From Verrucomicrobiia bacterium (GTDB lineage: Bacteria > Verrucomicrobiota > Verrucomicrobiae > Limisphaerales > JAKPVM01): a stretch of DNA of 54,102 bases. The notes under the pieces were generated by a model that searched no databases, had not been told where the DNA came from, and saw only the letters and a list, made by a program, of their open reading frames with translations. Every line of letters starts with the position of its first letter. Position 1 is the first letter of the stretch. A program made the translations under genes and the position numbers. The stretch lies in assembly GCA_026417275.1 (NCBI GenBank), contig JAOADO010000005.1, positions 1 to 54,102 of the forward strand. Reading direction: 5' to 3'. Of the stretch, positions 50,244 to 54,102 are shown piece by piece.

Positions 50244-52748
50244 ATGAATGAAGAACTAAACAATTTTACGCCGCGTGCTCAACAAGTTCTTGCATTAGCG
50301 CGCCAGGAGGCGAGCCGATTCAATCACAACTTTATCGGTACCGAACACCTTTTGCTTGGTTTAATAAGGCTTGGACAGGGGGTTGCTATAAATGTTTTAC
50401 AAAAAATGGGCGTTGACATCCAGGCAGTAAGGATGGAGGTCGAAAAACTTGTTGGCACTGGTTCAGAGCAAAAAATTGGCGGCGATATTCCGCCAACCCC
50501 ACGCGTTCGCAAGGTATTAGCCCTTGCCGCAAAAGAGGCAAAAGCCCTTAACCATACCTACATAGGCACCGAACACATCCTGCTTGGACTTTTGCGCGAA
50601 GGCGAAGGTGTTGCCGCCCGGGTTTTAAGAAATTTAGGGGTTGATTTAGAGACAGCAAGGCAGGAAATTTTAAGAGAAATTGACCCCAACCTTGAATCGT
50701 ATGATGAACAACAACAACCTGCCCCCGAAAGCGGCGAAAGAGTAAGCCCTGAAAGAAAAAGCGAAGTTAAAACCCCGGCTCTGAAGGCGTTTGGACGCGA
50801 TTTAACCGAACTTGCGCGAAAAGGGGAATTAGACCCTGTAATCGGAAGAAAAGCAGAAATCGAACGTGTAATACAGATTCTCTGCAGAAGGACGAAAAAC
50901 AACCCCGTCCTGCTTGGCGAAGCTGGTGTCGGCAAAACCGCCATCGTAGAAGGACTTGCCCAGGAAATCGCTCGCGGCAATGTCCCGGAACTGCTCCGCG
51001 AAAAACGCGTCATAACTCTGGACCTCGCCCTCATGGTTGCTGGCACAAAATATCGCGGTCAGTTCGAAGAGAGAATAAAAGCCGTGATGGAAGAAATCCG
51101 CCGCGCAAAGAATGTGATTCTCTTTATTGATGAACTACACACAATTGTTGGCGCTGGCTCTGCCGAAGGAACCATGGATGCCTCCAACATAATCAAACCA
51201 GCTTTGAGCCGCGGCGAACTCCAGTGCATTGGCGCCACCACATTAAACGAATATCGCAAATACATAGAAAAAGACGCCGCCCTCGAAAGACGCTTCCAAT
51301 GCGTCAAAGTAGAGGCTCCATCAATTGAAGATACAATTGCGATTCTAAAAGGCTTAAGACCAAAATACGAAGACCACCACAAAGCAGAAATCACAGACCG
51401 CGCAATTGAATCAGCCGTTCGTCTGTCGGATAGATATATTACAGACAGATTTTTGCCAGATAAAGCCATTGACGTAATGGACGAAGCCGGGGCGCGTTGC
51501 AGAATAAACGCAATGACCAGACCGCCGGAAGTAAAAGACCTTGAGGCTGAAATCGAACACATAAGACAAGAAAAAGAAGCGGCTATTAAAAAACAAGATT
51601 ACGAAAAAGCCGCCGCAATGAGAGACAAAGAAAAACAGGCAAAACAAAAACTGGAATCAATCATTGCTGAATGGAAGACTACACGCGAGGAAAAACGAGT
51701 CGTTGTTGATGAAGACGACATCCTTCAGGTTGTGTCAAAATGGACAGGTGTGCCCCTTCAAAGAATGGAGCAGGGCGAGGCTCAACGACTCTTAAGACTC
51801 GAACAAGAAATGTCAAAGGTCATTATCGGTCAGAACGAAGCGGTTACAGCAATTTGCAAGGCGCTCCGACGGTCCCGCGCAGACCTCAAAGACCCGAAAC
51901 GTCCAATTGGCGCTTTTGCCCTCCTCGGTCCCACAGGTGTGGGGAAAACACTGCTTGCAAAATGCCTTGCCGAATCCATGTTTGGCGATGCCAGGGCGCT
52001 CATCCAGCTGGACATGAGCGAATACATGGAGAAATTCACCGTCTCACGCCTGATTGGCTCGCCTCCAGGTTACGTAGGATATGAAGAGGGCGGGCAACTT
52101 ACCGAAGCCGTCAGACGCAGACCTTACTCCGTAGTATTATTCGACGAAATTGAAAAAGCCCACCCCGAAGTAATGAATATGCTCCTTCAAATTCTTGAAG
52201 AGGGCAAACTCACCGATAGCTTCGGCAGGGTTGTTAATTTCAGAAACACAATCATATTGATGACCTCAAACGTGGGTGCCGACACAATCAAAAAACAATC
52301 CACCCTTGGATTTTCTCCCATTACGGATGAAAATTCTTACGAAAAAATGCGCGAGAAAATTCTGGACGAAGCCAAACGTCTATTCCGTCCAGAATTCCTC
52401 AACAGGCTTGATGATATAATAGTATTCCGTTCATTGACCAAGCCAGACCTTATCCAGATTCTGGAATTAGAAGTTAATAAAGTGGGTGAAAGATTAAAAC
52501 ATAAACACATACAACTCATCCTTGACGAAAAAGCCAAAGATTTCCTCGTAGAAAAAGGGTATGACCCATCTTATGGCGCAAGACCAATGAGACGCGCTGT
52601 GGAACGCTATCTGGAAGACCCGCTGGCTGAAGAAATCTTAAAAGGCAGTTTCGTGGATAATGAACCAATCACCGTAACTGTTGAAAACGATAAGATTATT
52701 TTTAAACAGACCCATCAACCAGAAAAAGCCGAGGCAAACCAACCTTAA
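50244..52748 (+). CDS. clpC: ATP-dependent Clp protease ATP-binding subunit ClpC
   Basis: An 834-residue Hsp100/AAA+ unfoldase. The N-domain has two Clp repeats ('[16 protein letters not shown]' and '[18 protein letters not shown]'); the first AAA+ module has Walker A GEAGVGKT (225-232) and '[15 protein letters not shown]'; a coiled-coil M-domain with a UVR motif lies near 440-475 ('[19 protein letters not shown]'); and the second AAA+ module has Walker A GPTGVGKT (562-569) and '[15 protein letters not shown]'. It unfolds proteins for ClpP. I chose the ATG at 50244 because '[14 protein letters not shown]' is the usual start; a GTG at 50199 would read through the repeat region. Confidence 0.97.
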   Translation: MNEELNNFTPRAQQVLALARQEASRFNHNFIGTEHLLLGLIRLGQGVAINVLQKMGVDIQAVRMEVEKLVGTGSEQKIGGDIPPTPRVRKVLALAAKEAKALNHTYIGTEHILLGLLREGEGVAARVLRNLGVDLETARQEILREIDPNLESYDEQQQPAPESGERVSPERKSEVKTPALKAFGRDLTELARKGELDPVIGRKAEIERVIQILCRRTKNNPVLLGEAGVGKTAIVEGLAQEIARGNVPELLREKRVITLDLALMVAGTKYRGQFEERIKAVMEEIRRAKNVILFIDELHTIVGAGSAEGTMDASNIIKPALSRGELQCIGATTLNEYRKYIEKDAALERRFQCVKVEAPSIEDTIAILKGLRPKYEDHHKAEITDRAIESAVRLSDRYITDRFLPDKAIDVMDEAGARCRINAMTRPPEVKDLEAEIEHIRQEKEAAIKKQDYEKAAAMRDKEKQAKQKLESIIAEWKTTREEKRVVVDEDDILQVVSKWTGVPLQRMEQGEAQRLLRLEQEMSKVIIGQNEAVTAICKALRRSRADLKDPKRPIGAFALLGPTGVGKTLLAKCLAESMFGDARALIQLDMSEYMEKFTVSRLIGSPPGYVGYEEGGQLTEAVRRRPYSVVLFDEIEKAHPEVMNMLLQILEEGKLTDSFGRVVNFRNTIILMTSNVGADTIKKQSTLGFSPITDENSYEKMREKILDEAKRLFRPEFLNRLDDIIVFRSLTKPDLIQILELEVNKVGERLKHKHIQLILDEKAKDFLVEKGYDPSYGARPMRRAVERYLEDPLAEEILKGSFVDNEPITVTVENDKIIFKQTHQPEKAEANQP

Positions 52749-52757
52749 TATCTGATT

Positions 52758-52785
52758 GATTTTAAAAATTTTGAATTTTTAAATC
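52758..52785. terminator. AT-rich hairpin after clpC
   Basis: GATTTTAAAAATT (52758-52770) pairs imperfectly with AATTTTTAAATC (52774-52785), 10 bp after the clpC stop. The stem has few GC pairs and no clear T-run, so termination is possible but not sure. Confidence 0.35.
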
Positions 52786-52836
52786 ACTTAATTGTCTAAC
52801 TCTTTGATAATATTTTGGGAAGACAGTTTTAAGTTG

Positions 52837-52864
52837 TTGACAAAGAGATTGTTTTTGTTAAAAA
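52837..52864 (+). promoter_or_regulatory. Possible promoter of the beta-barrel protein gene
   Basis: A consensus TTGACA (52837-52842) with TAAAAA (52859-52864) after 16 bp; the -10 element is weak. It lies about 57 bp before the ATG. Confidence 0.4.
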
Positions 52865-52920
52865 TTATGTTTACTTTATGAGGTGATAGTTTAAAATTTT
52901 AAAAAGAACCGGGATAATTT

Positions 52921-54102
52921 ATGAAAAAATTAACAACCATTGCGGTGTTTGCAGGACTGTTGATAATTCCAAATCTCCAGGGAGCGGAGCAACCTGCCGA
53001 TAAACCGTGGAACATCTCCGCCACAGTGCGTGGTTTTTACGACGATAACTATCTTACGCGCTACAGCAAATCAATGGGCAAGCGGGATAGTTATGGCTTC
53101 GAAGTTAGCCCAGAAGCAAAAGTGGCGATTCGCCAGGAAATGACCACACTCGAAGCCTCCTATCGCTACGGTATGCGTTATTATGAAGACCGCAGCGAAA
53201 ATACCGCTGACCACAGCCACGAATTTAACGTTGCTTTAGGACATACTTTCAGCGACCGTTGCAAACTTTCGTTCGAAGACAGTTTTGTGGTTGCCCAGGA
53301 ACCCCAGGTTATGGAACCGCTCGGCGGCGTAACAGTGCCGTTGAGAACAGAAGGCAACAACATGCGCAACAGAGCCGCCGCAGACCTTTCTTATAAAGTC
53401 ACAGATATAATTGCCATTGAACCCGGTTACAGCTTCACATTCTATGATTATGAACAGAAAGGTACAGACAGCCGCTCCGCATTGTTGGACAGGTATGAAC
53501 ACCTTGCATATTTGAATTTCCGCTGGATTAATATGCTCGAAAACACCGACGGTTTGATTGGATATCAATTCGGCGCAATTGATCATAACAGCAAAGACCT
53601 GGTTACTCTCCCCGGGGGAATATGGTTGGTATCGCCAGATTTAAGAGACAATTACTCGCACTATGCATATGTCGGCGCTGAACACAGATTCACTGATTTG
53701 ATTCGCGCTCGCGTTTTAGTCGGTGCTGAATATACAAAATATCGCAAAGCAGGCAATATTTTGAGACCGATTCTCGGAGATGTGGACACAGACGATGTTA
53801 ATCCATTCGTGGACGCCTCATTTATTTACGGCGGACAATATGGTGAATTCCAACTTGGAGTTCGTCATGCAAGAAGCCAGACCGACCTTGTCGTGTTCGA
53901 TGCCGAAGCAACATCAGTATACGGCATGTTCAAGAAAGACATCATCGGTGGCTTAAAAGGTAGCATCATGGGCAGCCATCAATTCTCGGCATTCAAAGAC
54001 CCGACAGGCGCTTTGAACAACCAGAATGAAGGTTTCACAATGCTTGGTGCAAACCTTACATATGAATTCAACAAATTTGTGGCGGCAGAAGTTGGATACA
54101 AC
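52921..54102 (+). CDS. Outer-membrane beta-barrel protein, 3' end outside the window
   Basis: The reading is open from the ATG at 52921 to the window end (394 codons). A signal peptide 'MKKLTTIAVFAGLLIIPNLQ' is followed by alternating polar/hydrophobic beta strands, many with aromatic ends ('SATVRGFYDDNYLTRY', 'LEASYRYGMRYYEDRS', 'IAIEPGYSFTFYDYEQK', 'YAYVGAEHRFTDLIRARVLV'). The pattern and 'FYDDNYLTR' start resemble the outer-membrane beta-barrel proteins that are abundant in Verrucomicrobiota. A porin or surface channel is likely; the substrate is unknown. It follows clpC by 172 bp with its own possible promoter. Confidence 0.85.
   Translation, partial: MKKLTTIAVFAGLLIIPNLQGAEQPADKPWNISATVRGFYDDNYLTRYSKSMGKRDSYGFEVSPEAKVAIRQEMTTLEASYRYGMRYYEDRSENTADHSHEFNVALGHTFSDRCKLSFEDSFVVAQEPQVMEPLGGVTVPLRTEGNNMRNRAAADLSYKVTDIIAIEPGYSFTFYDYEQKGTDSRSALLDRYEHLAYLNFRWINMLENTDGLIGYQFGAIDHNSKDLVTLPGGIWLVSPDLRDNYSHYAYVGAEHRFTDLIRARVLVGAEYTKYRKAGNILRPILGDVDTDDVNPFVDASFIYGGQYGEFQLGVRHARSQTDLVVFDAEATSVYGMFKKDIIGGLKGSIMGSHQFSAFKDPTGALNNQNEGFTMLGANLTYEFNKFVAAEVGYN

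Noticed and set aside
1..54102. Search by eye for tRNA, rRNA, CRISPR arrays, complete insertion sequences, integrases or prophage genes
   Set aside because: No convincing instance was seen; short tRNAs could still be missed without a covariance search.

Overview
The window looks like a chromosomal segment of a Gram-negative bacterium of the PVC group, most likely a Verrucomicrobiota (Pedosphaera/Limisphaerales-like) lineage. This is an inference from gene content. The supporting families are a ThuA-domain plus DUF1080 secreted pair, a DUF3568 lipoprotein, an ECF sigma factor of the 'TTHWSVV' type, two Tat-exported enzymes, a Calx-beta/Ig-like surface protein ending in a 'YMIEASADLTNWT' module, and a long beta-propeller surface protein. 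An outer membrane is indicated by lpxB, a beta-barrel protein, lipoproteins and a lytic transglycosylase. No rRNA, tRNA, CRISPR array, complete insertion sequence or prophage was seen. The DNA is AT-rich, and genes are mostly single or in short operons.

Layout. 0-6.2 kb: the 5' end of a family 2 glycosyltransferase, an FmdB-like zinc ribbon, an endonuclease III-like glycosylase, a putative molybdenum carrier (SLOG fold), a class V aminotransferase, and a minus-strand operon coding a large roadblock protein, an MglA-type GTPase and an MglB-like roadblock protein. 6.2-7.0 kb holds no convincing gene; it contains a GC-richer block with nested inverted repeats (possible structured RNA) and a strong terminator. 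7-16 kb: secreted ThuA and DUF1080 proteins, aspartate kinase, a DUF3568 lipoprotein, a tandem alpha/beta hydrolase whose first half lacks the nucleophile, an APC permease, a lytic transglycosylase and an FHA membrane protein. 16.4-25.6 kb: threonine aldolase plus FlK-like thioesterase, a Tat-exported fucose-isomerase-like protein, PTS enzyme I plus a nucleotidyltransferase, the ribosomal operon rpsP-khpA-trmD-rplS (no rimM), and a cardiolipin-synthase-like protein.

25.6-38 kb: MFS transporter, lpxB-asnS, an orphan ECF sigma factor, a 41-residue lipoprotein gene, yqgE, a Tat-exported TIM-barrel-like protein, an RRM protein with a long leader, an M48 lipoprotein protease, a DegT aminotransferase, proS and a protein resembling the beta subunit of eukaryotic protein prenyltransferases. 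38-44 kb: two large surface proteins flanking a family 2 glycosyltransferase. 44.5-50.1 kb: a carbohydrate cluster of a HAD hydrolase and two related GT4-type glycosyltransferases (minus strand), divergent from a GH13_18 sugar phosphorylase; together they suggest synthesis and turnover of a glucosylglycerate-like or sucrose-like glycoside. 50.1-54.1 kb: clpC, with a promoter and 21-bp-spaced direct repeats upstream, and a beta-barrel protein cut by the window end.

The most promising places for new biology are the roadblock/MglA operon with its duplicated N-terminal domain, the bacterial prenyltransferase-beta-like protein, the two-glycosyltransferase/phosphorylase cluster, and the unexplained structured block at 6.4-6.7 kb.
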